NCBI RefSeq assembly: GCF_002286785.1
Contig: NZ_MUJY01000117.1
Span: forward strand, 1 to 64,000
DNA from: Pseudomonas sp. PIC25
Lineage (GTDB): Bacteria > Pseudomonadota > Gammaproteobacteria > Pseudomonadales > Pseudomonadaceae
DNA: 64,000 bases
Reading direction: 5' to 3'
The notes under the pieces are model-generated. The model was not told where the DNA came from, did not search any database, and saw only the letters and a list, made by a program, of their open reading frames with translations. Made by a program: the position numbers and the translations under genes. Positions 50,499-59,764 of this stretch are shown piece by piece. Numbering within the stretch: the first letter of the stretch is position 1; every line of letters starts with the position of its first letter.

Positions 50499-51838
50499 TG
50501 CGCACCCTCCGCGAAAACCGTGATTTCGACCCGACGGTTACGCGCCCGTCCTTCGCTGGTGTCGTTGGATGCCACCGGTTCGGTATCGCTGCGGCCTTCG
50601 GCGGTGAAGCGTGCGGGCTGGCCGGTGCGCGCGGCGAGGATGTCAAGCACCTGCTGGGCGCGGTCCTGAGAAAGCTTCCAGTTCGACGGATAGCGCAAGG
50701 TCTTGATCGGGCGGTTGTCGCTGTGGCCGGCCACCAGGACCTCGCCGTTGACCTTGCGGATGGCATCGGCGATGCGCAGCAGCAAGGGTTGCAGGTCGTC
50801 GGAGATCGACGCGCTGCCGGAGGCGAACAGCTCGTCGCCGCGGATGGTCACCACCGAGCGGTCCACAGCGTCCTCCACCGCGACCCGCTGGGCCTTGATG
50901 TCCTCGGCGAGGAAGCGCGCCAGGCGCGGCCGTTCGATGAGCTTGGGCTGCACCGGGGGGCGGTCGATGGTCTGCACCGGGATTTCGCCCAGGGCATGGA
51001 TGTTCTTGAACACCGGCTCGGCATCCGAGGCCAGCTTCAGGCGCAGGCCGAGCAGGAGCAACAGCAGCAGCGCGGCGCAGACGGCAAACCCGACCCAGGG
51101 CGGCAGGTACTGGGTGAGGCGGTCGCGGACCACCGTCAGGCCGCGCCAGTGCGGCGACAGCTCGCGCTCGATTTCGCCACGCACGGTGCGGATCGTCGCG
51201 CCGGTGCGCTCACGCAGCGCTTCGAGCTGGCTGCGGCCATCGTTCATTACCCGGTAGCGGCCTTCGAAGCCCAGGCACAGGCACAGGTACAGCAACTCCA
51301 GCAGATGCAGGCGCTGACGGGGGTTCTGCAGGCAATGTTCGAGCAACTGGAAGACCTTCTCACCGCCCCAGGCCTCGTTGTGCAGGGTGATCAGCAGGCT
51401 TTGCTTGCCCCATTCGCTGCTGCTACCCCACGGCGTGCTGAGCACGGCTTCGTCCAATGCCGTGCACAGCACGTAACGGCTGAGCATCACTTCATCCTGC
51501 GGCACACCCGCCTCGCGGGCCTGCTCCTCGAACTGCCGCAGGTAGGCCAGCAATTGGGCCCGCAGGCTGGCAGGCATCGGGTGGGACAGCGTCCTGCGCA
51601 AGCGGGTCAGCAAGGCCAGCAACGGGCCGGCCGCGCGCTCCAATGGGTTGAGGCCCTGGCCGCGGACATGGGTCAGCGGTGCGCTGGGCATCTGCGGGGC
51701 CGGACCGGCATCCGGGCGTGCCGGCTGCGGGTCGGGGCCTCGTCCGCCGGGCCGGGGCATGATCATGGTGCGGTCGCTGGCCCCCCCGGAACCGCTGCCG
51801 ACAGGCGCTCCGCCGAAAGGGTCTTCTATCGGATGCAT
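50495..51838 (-). CDS. tssL1: TssL1 (DotU) with C-terminal OmpA-like domain
   Basis: The 447-residue protein has a DotU cytoplasmic domain (about 70-260) and one membrane helix (VGFAVCAALLLLLLLGLRL). A periplasmic OmpA/MotB-like peptidoglycan-binding domain follows, with LFASGSASI, VAGHSDNRPI and NWKLSQDRAQQV. Such 'evolved' TssL proteins anchor the secretion complex to the cell wall. The N terminus is Pro/Gly-rich. Confidence 0.95.
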   Translation of the reverse strand: MHPIEDPFGGAPVGSGSGGASDRTMIMPRPGGRGPDPQPARPDAGPAPQMPSAPLTHVRGQGLNPLERAAGPLLALLTRLRRTLSHPMPASLRAQLLAYLRQFEEQAREAGVPQDEVMLSRYVLCTALDEAVLSTPWGSSSEWGKQSLLITLHNEAWGGEKVFQLLEHCLQNPRQRLHLLELLYLCLCLGFEGRYRVMNDGRSQLEALRERTGATIRTVRGEIERELSPHWRGLTVVRDRLTQYLPPWVGFAVCAALLLLLLLGLRLKLASDAEPVFKNIHALGEIPVQTIDRPPVQPKLIERPRLARFLAEDIKAQRVAVEDAVDRSVVTIRGDELFASGSASISDDLQPLLLRIADAIRKVNGEVLVAGHSDNRPIKTLRYPSNWKLSQDRAQQVLDILAARTGQPARFTAEGRSDTEPVASNDTSEGRARNRRVEITVFAEGAQ

Positions 51839-51842
51839 CGAA

Positions 51843-53177
51843 TTATCCTCGAATGGCCCAGAAGGCCAGGTTCAGGCCGGGGAACTGGCCGGCGACGTGG
51901 AAGGCGAAACCACCCGAATGGGTCAGTTGCTTCCAGTGGTCGCTACCGCGATCCAGTTCGAAGTAGGTGGAGCCGGCGTGATAGGGAATTTGCCTTGGCG
52001 CAACGGGCATCGGCAGCAGCGCGATGCCCGGCAGTTGCAGGTTGACCAGATCGCGGATGTGCTCCACCGACCCTACTTTCGCCTGCTGCGGGAACAGGCT
52101 GCGCAGGTGCTCGGCCGGCACATCGGCACGCACCACCAGGACGAAGCTGGCGGCATCGATGAGCGTTCGGTCCGGCAGCATCGCCACGTGTACGCCGTAG
52201 GACTTCTCGACGATGGGAATCGGGATGGCGCGGCTGTCGATCACCATCGACAAGGCTTGGCGCAACGCAAGCATCACCGGGGCGAAGGTGGCGTCAAGGT
52301 CATCGTGCTGGTAGGCCGGATAATCGGCCGGCCGGCGCGCAGTGGAGGAAAAGGTGCAGAACTCCCCGGCCAGCGCGACCAGCTCGCGGTACAAGGACTC
52401 CGGGTGCAGCGGGCTGAGCCGGGCCAGATGGGCGAGTAAGGGCTCGGCGCGGTTGACCAGTTGCAGCAGGAGGAAGTCGGCGATTTCCGAGGCACCGCCG
52501 GCACCCGAGGCCACCACTCGACCGGCCAGTGCCTCGCCGCGTTGATGCAGCAGTCCCTGCAGTTCGCTGCGAAAGCCGGACAAGGTGTGCGACGCGGCGA
52601 CGTCCAGCAACGGCGGAATGTAGGTTTCGTCCAGTTGCAGGGCGCCGTCGTTGCGCTTCTCCACCACCCGTACCACGCCCACGCAGGCGTATTCGCCGAG
52701 GCCATCCCGCTCGGTGAGCAGACGGAAGGCACGGGAGCCCACCGCTACCGGTGCGCGGCTCTCGAACGGTGCGTTGTCGTCACGCACCTCGCGGACCTGG
52801 CTCACATAGCGCGCGCCACCCAGCGGCTCGCCCTCGCCCGCCGTGTCGCGGGTCCCGGCACGCTTGAGCGGCAGGGCCAGGTAGACCAATCCATCGCGCA
52901 GGTTGTCGTCGACGGCCAGCGGCGGCGGCGCCGGGTCGTCGCCGGGTATGTGGAACGGCGTGCCATCGGGCAGCACGCCGCGGGCGGACACGATGGCCAG
53001 CTTGCCCTGGGTCAGCAGGGCATCGTCGATACGCAGCTCGGAGAAACCCCAGCCGCCAGCGATCAGGCTGCGGCAACGGCCATCGACCAGGGTTTCGAGG
53101 AAACGATCATGTTGCTGAAAGTGCTGGGGCCGGAGAAACATTCCCTCGGACCACACCACTCGGTTATTCCAGGACAT
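51843..53177 (-). CDS. tssK1: TssK1, baseplate adaptor
   Basis: The 444-residue protein starts MSWNNRVVWSEGMFLRPQHF, the hallmark of TssK/ImpJ. It links the TssEFG-VgrG baseplate to the TssJLM membrane complex. It lies four bases upstream of tssL1 and 18 bases after tssJ1. Confidence 0.95.
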   Translation of the reverse strand: MSWNNRVVWSEGMFLRPQHFQQHDRFLETLVDGRCRSLIAGGWGFSELRIDDALLTQGKLAIVSARGVLPDGTPFHIPGDDPAPPPLAVDDNLRDGLVYLALPLKRAGTRDTAGEGEPLGGARYVSQVREVRDDNAPFESRAPVAVGSRAFRLLTERDGLGEYACVGVVRVVEKRNDGALQLDETYIPPLLDVAASHTLSGFRSELQGLLHQRGEALAGRVVASGAGGASEIADFLLLQLVNRAEPLLAHLARLSPLHPESLYRELVALAGEFCTFSSTARRPADYPAYQHDDLDATFAPVMLALRQALSMVIDSRAIPIPIVEKSYGVHVAMLPDRTLIDAASFVLVVRADVPAEHLRSLFPQQAKVGSVEHIRDLVNLQLPGIALLPMPVAPRQIPYHAGSTYFELDRGSDHWKQLTHSGGFAFHVAGQFPGLNLAFWAIRG

Positions 53178-53195
53178 GGTTGGACTCCGACCGGG

Positions 53196-53654
53196 CTATT
53201 TCTCTTCCGCGGGCATGGCGCTCACGGCGCGGGCCCCGAGGGTGATGTCGAACCGGCTCTCCTCATTGGCCGGTATGCTGACGAGCTGCCGCCATACGGC
53301 GCTGTCCAGGTCGCGGTAGGCCACCACGATGCCGAGCAGGCGGGTCGAGGCATCCAGGGCCCGCTCCAGCTCCTGGCGGTCGCCCGGCTGGATCAGCAGT
53401 TCATCCTGCTCGATCAGGTCGGCCGCAAGCGTGGCCTGTGGGGATTCGACCAGGGAGAAGTAATCGGCCCGGCTGAACGCGGCGCCGCTCTTCAATTCGT
53501 AGAGCCGGACACGGACGGGGGCCGCCTGCCCGCTGGCGGAGGGATTGAGATCGGCGGAGGCCTGGAACTGCAGCAGGACCCGGGTCGGTGGAGGTTCGGA
53601 TGCACAAGCGGCCAGTAATAATGCAGCCACTGTTATCCATAATGTCCTTGGCAT
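53196..53654 (-). CDS. tssJ1: TssJ1, outer-membrane lipoprotein
   Basis: A 152-residue protein from ATG 53654 with the signal and lipobox LLLAACASE, then a small beta-sandwich domain with VRVRLYELKSGAAF typical of TssJ/Lip (VasD). It is the outer-membrane anchor of the membrane complex. The longer frame upstream crosses the intergenic region and is rejected. Confidence 0.94.
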   Translation of the reverse strand: MPRTLWITVAALLLAACASEPPPTRVLLQFQASADLNPSASGQAAPVRVRLYELKSGAAFSRADYFSLVESPQATLAADLIEQDELLIQPGDRQELERALDASTRLLGIVVAYRDLDSAVWRQLVSIPANEESRFDITLGARAVSAMPAEEK

Positions 53655-53750
53655 GTATCCGTCCTCTATGACGTTTAATTCCGAATCAGAATAGACCGCA
53701 AAAACGAAGCGGGGCCGAAGAAGTAAGAAACTTACGAATCCCAGCAAAGT

Positions 53751-53767
53751 GCCACTATTTTAGTGGC
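53751..53767. other. Short hairpin between fha1 and tssJ1
   Basis: GCCACTA-TTT-TAGTGGC is a perfect 7-bp stem with a three-base loop just after the fha1 stop. With only a short T stretch on either strand it may be a weak terminator or an mRNA-processing/stability element that sets relative levels of fha1 and the downstream structural genes. Confidence 0.4.
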
Positions 53768-53770
53768 TCT

Positions 53771-55204
53771 TTAGTTGCGTCTTAGTCTGAGACTTTGTTC
53801 TTCGTAGGCGCGACTGAATTCGCGTCCGAACAGGTCCTGAAAATCGTCTTCCGCCTCCTTCGAAATATTGGCATAGAGCTCGGTGAACAATGCCCAGTAT
53901 TGCGCCTGCCGACCTCCCGGCAATAAGCCAGCAAGTCCGGAGGGTTTATTCAGGCGCGCTTCGAGTTCCGCCGGCTCGAAGCGCTTCAACAAATGTTTGA
54001 TGGCCGCTTGTACGCCCGCCATGACGGCCAGTTGATGGGCCTTGAGGTCTTCGAAACTTTCCGCGATAGCCCGGTCCGGCGCCATGAAGGCCTGGTTGCC
54101 ATGGCGCAGCAATAACAGCATGGCCTCGTCGGCGTTTGGCGCGAATTTCAGCGGGTTGTTCTCCACCGGTCGGATCATGGTCTGGGCCATGCGGAACTCG
54201 CCCTTCAGGCTGCTACGGGCGCGCAGCACGTCCAACAGCCCTTCCACCATGAGCCGGTAGCTACGGCCGATAGCCTCCATCTGCGCAGCCGCCTCGTCAC
54301 GATTGACGTTCACCTGGTCCATGCCAGCGCCCCGCAGGAAGGCTTCCAGAGCCTCGCTGTGGCCGGTCGGAGCGCTGCTCCGCTCGGCGCGCGGCGGAAC
54401 CGGCGTCGGTTTCGGCGGCGGCATCGGGCTCTGTTCGGGCTCGGGGGCAATTGGCATTTCCGCGACCGGCTCGCTCGGCATGGCCAGTGGAGCCGGCTCG
54501 ACCGGTTGCCGCGGCGGCACGGCAGCGCCCGATGCGGGCGTGCTCAGCTCGGCGAACGGGTCCCAATCCATGGGAATCGCCGGCTGCGGAGGGGATACCG
54601 CAGGAACTACCGGCTCCGGCAGCACGGGCTCCGGCGGCCGGAAGTCATGCCGGTCGGCGGGGACGTGGTCCGGACGAGGAGCTGGCGGCACCGTCGGCGC
54701 GGCGAGGAAATCGAACAGATCGGGCTTGGTATCGAGGGACGAACGTCCCTGGAAATGCGCACTGATGGGGACGTTGGGAGCTGCCGGCTGAGCGGCCGGG
54801 GCGATTTCCGGTGCGCCGGTCTGCCGGCTCATGAGGGCATCGAAACTGATGAAGGGATCGGCCGTCGCCACGCCGGGGCTCATGGCATCGAGCTGCACCA
54901 GGATCTCGTACTCGCCCAGGCGCAGCACCTCGCGGTCCTGCAGCGGTTCGCTGTTGCCGCGCCGCATGCGAACCCCCGAATTCACCAGCAGCACGCCGTT
55001 GGTGCTGGTATCGGTCAGGTAGTAGGTCCCGTCGCGGAACTGGATGGTGCAGTGCTGGCTCGACACCAGACGCTCCGGATCGGGCAGCACCCAGTCGTTA
55101 TCCGTGCCCCGCCCTATCCTCAGCTCGCCTTGATCGAGCGTCATTTCCGCACACTGTCCCGGTGTGAGTTTGTGATAACTGGTGATGGTCAAACGCAGCG
55201 GCAT
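53771..55204 (-). CDS. fha1: Fha1, forkhead-associated T6SS scaffold
   Basis: ATG 55204 (MPLRLTITSYHKLTPG) preceded by AAGGAG; an earlier start at 55219 adds five residues. The FHA domain covers about residues 20-95 (LRIGRGTDNDWVLPD, SSQHCTI, STNGVLL). A Pro-rich linker of about 150 residues and a conserved C-terminal type VI FHA region (about 285-477) follow. In P. aeruginosa Fha1 is phosphorylated by PpkA and is needed for assembly of the H1 apparatus. Confidence 0.94.
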   Translation of the reverse strand: MPLRLTITSYHKLTPGQCAEMTLDQGELRIGRGTDNDWVLPDPERLVSSQHCTIQFRDGTYYLTDTSTNGVLLVNSGVRMRRGNSEPLQDREVLRLGEYEILVQLDAMSPGVATADPFISFDALMSRQTGAPEIAPAAQPAAPNVPISAHFQGRSSLDTKPDLFDFLAAPTVPPAPRPDHVPADRHDFRPPEPVLPEPVVPAVSPPQPAIPMDWDPFAELSTPASGAAVPPRQPVEPAPLAMPSEPVAEMPIAPEPEQSPMPPPKPTPVPPRAERSSAPTGHSEALEAFLRGAGMDQVNVNRDEAAAQMEAIGRSYRLMVEGLLDVLRARSSLKGEFRMAQTMIRPVENNPLKFAPNADEAMLLLLRHGNQAFMAPDRAIAESFEDLKAHQLAVMAGVQAAIKHLLKRFEPAELEARLNKPSGLAGLLPGGRQAQYWALFTELYANISKEAEDDFQDLFGREFSRAYEEQSLRLRRN

Positions 55205-55574
55205 TAAAGCTCCTTGCATCCCGCCAATGATGGCTATTAAATATCAAGCCAGTTGCATCCAGTATAAACTTCATAAAGCCGTTGAGTGTCGCCCATTGCA
55301 GCAATGAGTGTTGTGCTTTTTTGGAATTAGGCATATAGCAAAACAAAATAAACATCTCTTTCCGATTTGACCTATCTTCTATCCCCCTGAACTTCGGGCG
55401 CCCATCCGAGACTTCTTGACAAGTTCGAATCGCGGCCAAGAATTAGCTCATTCTTACAAACAGATTTACTGAAAGCGGTGTTGCCAGAGCGTAATCCGAA
55501 GGACGCGGATTAAGTCGTACGTTCATGATGTCGGCGCGCCAGCTTTATTCAGGTTGATATGGAGATCACCCGCT
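55205..55574. promoter_or_regulatory. Divergent T6SS promoter region (fha1 / tssA1)
   Basis: This 370-base gap is clearly richer in A+T than its surroundings and must hold the promoters of both T6SS operons. A TTGACA at 55416-55421 could be a -35 element for tssA1, but I see no good -10. GGA motifs lie at both translation starts (GCAAGGAGC before fha1 and ATATGGAGATC before tssA1). They are candidates for RsmA binding, known to repress the P. aeruginosa H1 system through its leader mRNAs. No small gene is supported. Confidence 0.6.
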
Positions 55575-56606
55575 GTGGTGGACTTACCACTGTTGATTAC
55601 GGCTGTCAGCGCAGACTCGCCCTGTGGCGACGACCTGGAATACGATGCCTCCTTTCTCGAGCTGGAGCGTGCCGCACAGGGCTTGCCCGAGCGGCAGATG
55701 GGCGATGCCGTACTGGCCGCCGAGCCCCCTGAGTGGCGCAAGGTCCGCGACTTGGCCACGAGCCTGTTCGGGCGCAGCAAGGACCTGCGCATCGCCAACT
55801 ACCTGGTGCAAAGCGCTATCGCCCTGGATGGCTTCCCCGGCCTGACCCAAGGCCTCGCGCTGGTTCGCGAACTGCTCGAACGTTACTGGGAGGACCTCCA
55901 TCCCCGCCTGGACAGCGAAGACGACAACGATCCCACCTTCCGCCTCAATGCCCTGCGCGGGCTGACCGACGAAACCCTGCTGCAACTGCTTCGCGATGCG
56001 CCCCTGGTGCGTTCGCGCGCCTTCGGCACGGTCAGCCTGAGAGCGGCGCTGAATGCGTCTGGGTTGCAGCGTTTCGCCTCGGAAACGTTGAACCTGGAAC
56101 AGGTCGCCGGCGCCTTCCAGAACAGCGAAACCGAGGAACTGGAAAGCACCCGGGCGGCGCTCGCCGAGGCACAGATCCACTTGGCCGCCATCGAAAGCGA
56201 AGTAAGCAATCGCGTCGATGCGGCCGAAAGCATCGACCTCGCGCCGCTCAAGCAGTCGCTTCGCCTGGCATTGCAGTTGATCAATGAGCACGCACCGCAC
56301 GTCAATGGAGCACCGGTCGACATGCCCGCAGCAGAATCCGCCGCGAACGATCCGCTGCCCCAGGGTGCCGGCAACGCTCCCGCAGCGCCCCGCGCATCGG
56401 CTGAAATCACCAGCCGGGAAGACGTGCTGAAAAACCTCGACCGCATCCTGGCGTACTACGCCACTCACGAACCCTCCAGCCCGGTGCCCGTCCTGCTGAC
56501 CCGTGCCAAGACGCTGGTGACCGCCGATTTCGCCGCCATCGTGCGCAACCTGATCCCGGACGGACTTTCGCAATTCGAAAACCTGCGAGGCCCCGGTTCC
56601 GAATAG
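55575..56606 (+). CDS. tssA1: TssA1, T6SS cap/baseplate protein
   Basis: The 343-residue protein is taken from GTG 55575 behind GGAG; GTG 55578 or TTG 55554 are alternatives. The N terminus VDLPLLITAVSADSPCGDDLEYD and the ImpA N-terminal domain match H1-type TssA1. The C terminus is short, ending in an Asp/Leu-rich segment. It helps sheath-tube polymerisation. First gene of the rightward operon. Confidence 0.93.
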   Translation: MVDLPLLITAVSADSPCGDDLEYDASFLELERAAQGLPERQMGDAVLAAEPPEWRKVRDLATSLFGRSKDLRIANYLVQSAIALDGFPGLTQGLALVRELLERYWEDLHPRLDSEDDNDPTFRLNALRGLTDETLLQLLRDAPLVRSRAFGTVSLRAALNASGLQRFASETLNLEQVAGAFQNSETEELESTRAALAEAQIHLAAIESEVSNRVDAAESIDLAPLKQSLRLALQLINEHAPHVNGAPVDMPAAESAANDPLPQGAGNAPAAPRASAEITSREDVLKNLDRILAYYATHEPSSPVPVLLTRAKTLVTADFAAIVRNLIPDGLSQFENLRGPGSE

Positions 56607-56674
56607 TGCGGTGACGCTTATCCGTTTTTTCCGACGCCAATCCAGCCCGTCAGAGGCTGCCAAGGAGGAGCAAC

Positions 56675-57190
56675 ATGGCTAGCACCAGCAGTCAGAAGTT
56701 CATCGCGCGAAACCGCGCACCCCGCGTCCAGATCGAGTACGACGTGGAACTCTACGGCGCGGAGAAGAAGGTCCAGCTGCCCTTCGTCATGGGCGTCATG
56801 GCCGACCTCGCCGGCAAACCCGCCGAACCGCTGCCGGCGGTCGCCGACCGTAAGTTCCTGGAGATCGACGTCGACAACTTCGACTCCCGTCTCAAGGCCA
56901 TGAAGCCGCGCGTGGCATTCAATGTGCCGAATGCGCTCACCGGCGAAGGCAACCTGAGCCTGGACATCACCTTCGAGAGCATGGACGACTTCAGCCCGGC
57001 GGCCATCGCCCGCAAGGTCGACTCGCTCAACCAGTTGCTCGAAGCCCGCACCCAGCTGGCCAACCTGCTGACGTACATGGATGGCAAGACCGGCGCCGAG
57101 GAAATGATCTTGAAAGCGATCAAGGACCCGGCGCTGCTGCAGGCACTCGCCAGCGCACCCAAGCCGACCGATTCCGAGCCGCAAGCGTAA
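56675..57190 (+). CDS. tssB1: TssB1, small contractile-sheath subunit
   Basis: A 171-residue protein beginning MASTSSQKFIARNRAPRVQIEYDVE with an AAGGAGG ribosome site. PFVMGVMADLAG and the ITFESMDDFSP region are typical of TssB/VipA. It forms the contractile sheath with TssC1. Confidence 0.96.
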   Translation: MASTSSQKFIARNRAPRVQIEYDVELYGAEKKVQLPFVMGVMADLAGKPAEPLPAVADRKFLEIDVDNFDSRLKAMKPRVAFNVPNALTGEGNLSLDITFESMDDFSPAAIARKVDSLNQLLEARTQLANLLTYMDGKTGAEEMILKAIKDPALLQALASAPKPTDSEPQA

Positions 57191-57204
57191 GGAGGACCTG
57201 AACC

Positions 57205-58701
57205 ATGGCCGAACCGATGAGCAATGAAGCGCTGCAGCCCGAAGCCGCCACCGAGCAGACCAGCGAGTTCGCGAGCCTGCTGCTGCAGGAGTTCAAACCC
57301 AAGACCGAGCGTGCCCGCGAGGCGGTGGAAACCGCCGTTCGCACCCTGGCCGAGCATGCGCTGTCGCGCACCGACCTAATTTCCAATGACGCGATCACTT
57401 CCATCGAATCGATCATCGCCGCGATCGACGCGAAGCTGACCGCCCAGGTCAACCTGATCCTGCATCACCAGGACTTCCAGCAACTGGAAAGCGCCTGGCG
57501 CGGCCTGCATTACCTGGTGAACAACACCGAGACCGACGAGCAATTGAAGATTCGCGTGATGAGCATCTCCAAGAGCGAGCTGCACAAGACGCTGAAGAAA
57601 TTCAAGGGCACCGCCTGGGACCAGAGCCCGATCTTCAAGAAGATGTACGAGGAAGAGTACGGCCAGTTCGGCGGCGAGCCCTACGGCTGCCTGGTGGGCG
57701 ACTACTACTTCGACCAGTCGCCGCCGGACGTGGAGCTGCTCGGCGAAATGTCGAAGATCTGCGCGGCCATGCACGCGCCCTTCATCGCCGCCGCCTCGCC
57801 CACGGTGATGGGCATGGGCTCCTGGCAGGAGCTGTCCAACCCGCGCGACCTGACCAAGATTTTCACCACGCCGGAATACGCCGCCTGGCGCTCGCTGCGC
57901 GAGTCGGAGGACTCCCGCTACATCGGCCTGACCATGCCGCGTTTCCTCGCTCGCCTGCCCTACGGCGCGAAGACCGATCCGGTGGATGCCTTCGCCTTCG
58001 AGGAAGAGACCACCGGTGCGGACAGCTCCAAGTACACCTGGGCCAACTCGGCCTATGCGATGGCGGTCAACATCAACCGCTCCTTCAAGCTCTATGGCTG
58101 GTGCTCGCGGATTCGCGGCGTGGAGTCCGGCGGCGAAGTGCCGAACCTGCCGACCCACACCTTCCCCACCGACGACGGCGGTGTGGACATGAAGTGCCCG
58201 ACCGAGATCGCTATTTCCGACCGCCGCGAAGCGGAGCTGGCGAAGAACGGCTTCATGCCCCTGCTGCACAAAAAGAACACCGACCTGGCGGCCTTCATCG
58301 GCGCCCAGTCGCTGCAGAAACCGGCCGAATACGACGACCCGGACGCCACCGCCAATGCCAACCTGGCCGCGCGTCTGCCGTACCTGTTCGCCACCTGCCG
58401 CTTCGCGCATTACCTGAAGTGCATCGTTCGCGACAAGATCGGCTCGTTCAAGGAGAAGGACGACATGCAGCGCTGGCTGCAGGACTGGATCCTCAACTAC
58501 GTGGACGGCGACCCGGCGCACTCCACCGAGACCACCAAGGCCCAGCACCCGCTGGCCGCAGCCGAGGTGGTGGTGGAAGAAGTCGAGGGCAACCCCGGTT
58601 ACTACAACTCGAAGTTCTTCCTGCGTCCGCACTACCAGTTGGAAGGGCTGACGGTATCGCTGCGCCTGGTATCCAAGCTGCCTTCGGCGAAGGCGGCCTG
58701 A
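57205..58701 (+). CDS. tssC1: TssC1, large contractile-sheath subunit
   Basis: The 498-residue TssC/VipB homologue shows WRGLHYLV, YGCLVGDYYFD, a long core and the C-terminal LRPHYQLEGLTVSLRLVSKLP. It starts at ATG 57205 behind GGAGG, 14 bases after tssB1. It forms the sheath with TssB1, which ClpV recycles after contraction. Confidence 0.97.
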   Translation: MAEPMSNEALQPEAATEQTSEFASLLLQEFKPKTERAREAVETAVRTLAEHALSRTDLISNDAITSIESIIAAIDAKLTAQVNLILHHQDFQQLESAWRGLHYLVNNTETDEQLKIRVMSISKSELHKTLKKFKGTAWDQSPIFKKMYEEEYGQFGGEPYGCLVGDYYFDQSPPDVELLGEMSKICAAMHAPFIAAASPTVMGMGSWQELSNPRDLTKIFTTPEYAAWRSLRESEDSRYIGLTMPRFLARLPYGAKTDPVDAFAFEEETTGADSSKYTWANSAYAMAVNINRSFKLYGWCSRIRGVESGGEVPNLPTHTFPTDDGGVDMKCPTEIAISDRREAELAKNGFMPLLHKKNTDLAAFIGAQSLQKPAEYDDPDATANANLAARLPYLFATCRFAHYLKCIVRDKIGSFKEKDDMQRWLQDWILNYVDGDPAHSTETTKAQHPLAAAEVVVEEVEGNPGYYNSKFFLRPHYQLEGLTVSLRLVSKLPSAKAA

Positions 58702-58718
58702 CCAATCACGACAAGCGT

Positions 58719-58769
58719 CCGCCACGGAGGCGGCCGCCAGGGAACCAGTGGCGCGAGCCACTAAGGAGG
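58719..58769 (+). promoter_or_regulatory. Tandem hairpins and strong RBS before hcp1
   Basis: Two small stems, CCGCC-ACGGA-GGCGG near 58721-58735 and AGTGGC-GCGA-GCCACT (58747-58762), sit in the tssC1-hcp1 gap. The AAGGAGG ribosome site (58763-58769) follows directly. They may protect a processed hcp mRNA, consistent with the need for a large excess of Hcp. Confidence 0.4.
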
Positions 58770-58773
58770 CATG

Positions 58774-59262
58774 ATGGCTGTTGATATGTTTATCAAGATC
58801 GGGGACGTCAAGGGCGAATCCAGGGACAAGGCACACGCCGACGAAATCGACGTCCTGGCCTGGAGCTGGGGCATGGCCCAGTCCGGCTCGATGCACATGG
58901 GCGGTGGCGGCGGTGCCGGCAAGGTCAACATCAACGACCTGTCGTTCACCAAGTACGTCGACAAGGCGTCGCCCAACCTGATGATGGCTTGCTCCAGCGG
59001 CAAGCATTATCCCGAGGCGAAGCTGACGATCCGCAAGGCCGGCGGCGACAATCCGGTCGAGTACCTGGTGATCACCCTGAAAGAGGTTCTGGTCTCCTCG
59101 CTGAGCACCGGCGGCAGCGGTGGCGAGGATCGCCTGACGGAGAACGTCAGCCTCAACTTCGCCCAAGTGCTGGTCGACTACCAACCGCAGAAAGAAGACG
59201 GCGCGAAGGACGGCGGGCCAATCAAGTACGGCTGGAACATTCGCGAAAACGTCAAGGTGTAA
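58774..59262 (+). CDS. hcp1: Hcp1, inner-tube protein
   Basis: A 162-residue protein starting MAVDMFIKIGDVKGES. ATG 58774 is chosen over 58771 because of ribosome-site spacing. It includes SMHMGGGGGAGKV, PNLMMACSSGKHY and KYGWNIRENVKV, very close to P. aeruginosa Hcp1 as I recall it. Hexameric rings form the inner tube and chaperone small effectors in the lumen. The next gene encodes such a small effector. Confidence 0.97.
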   Translation: MAVDMFIKIGDVKGESRDKAHADEIDVLAWSWGMAQSGSMHMGGGGGAGKVNINDLSFTKYVDKASPNLMMACSSGKHYPEAKLTIRKAGGDNPVEYLVITLKEVLVSSLSTGGSGGEDRLTENVSLNFAQVLVDYQPQKEDGAKDGGPIKYGWNIRENVKV

Positions 59263-59332
59263 CAGCCCGTCCCCTGCGGTGGCTGCCGCAGGGGACGCGG
59301 AACCTTGCTTGCCACGGAACGGGAGCTTCGAC

Positions 59333-59764
59333 ATGGCAACGCCGGCATTCATCAATCTCTGGAATAACTACCCAAGCGAGAACCACCCCTGCGACGGTGG
59401 CTGGGACAACCAGTGCGCGATCCGCATGAGCATCACCCTGAATGCCGAGCGCACCATCCACGTGGACCGCAACACCTACTCCGAACCCAAGTGCAGCCAT
59501 GGCCATGCCCGTGGCGCCGAATCCCTCGCCAACTGGCTCTGGCGTCGTCACCTCGGGCGACCGCGCATCTATACCGATGGGGCGGCAGCCAAGCGCACCC
59601 TCAACGACAAGACCGGGATCATCTTCTTCAAGGACTGCTTCACACGCCGGGGCGAAAGCCGCGCCGTGGGCGACCACATCGACCTGTGGAACCGCGGGTT
59701 CACCAAGACCTACGACGATCCGTCCAACCTGTCCGCCCAGGTCTGGTTCTGGGAGCTGTCATGA
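59333..59764 (+). CDS. Tae4-like T6SS peptidoglycan amidase effector
   Basis: The 143-residue protein has no signal peptide. The core motif DNQCAIRMSITLN gives catalytic Cys28, and GDHIDLWNRG gives His115 and Asp117, the arrangement of the Tae4 family of NlpC/P60-like amidases. These cleave peptide cross-bridges of the cell wall of target cells after T6SS delivery. The start at ATG 59333 is chosen because upstream in-frame residues lack family likeness. It is small enough to travel inside the Hcp ring encoded just upstream. Its stop overlaps the start of the next gene (ATGA), the usual coupling of effector and immunity. Confidence 0.85.
   Translation: MATPAFINLWNNYPSENHPCDGGWDNQCAIRMSITLNAERTIHVDRNTYSEPKCSHGHARGAESLANWLWRRHLGRPRIYTDGAAAKRTLNDKTGIIFFKDCFTRRGESRAVGDHIDLWNRGFTKTYDDPSNLSAQVWFWELS

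Noticed and set aside
53655-53770. Promoter for tssJ1 separate from fha1
   Set aside because: The gap is A+T-rich and contains a hairpin, but I found no convincing -35/-10 pair, so only the hairpin was reported.
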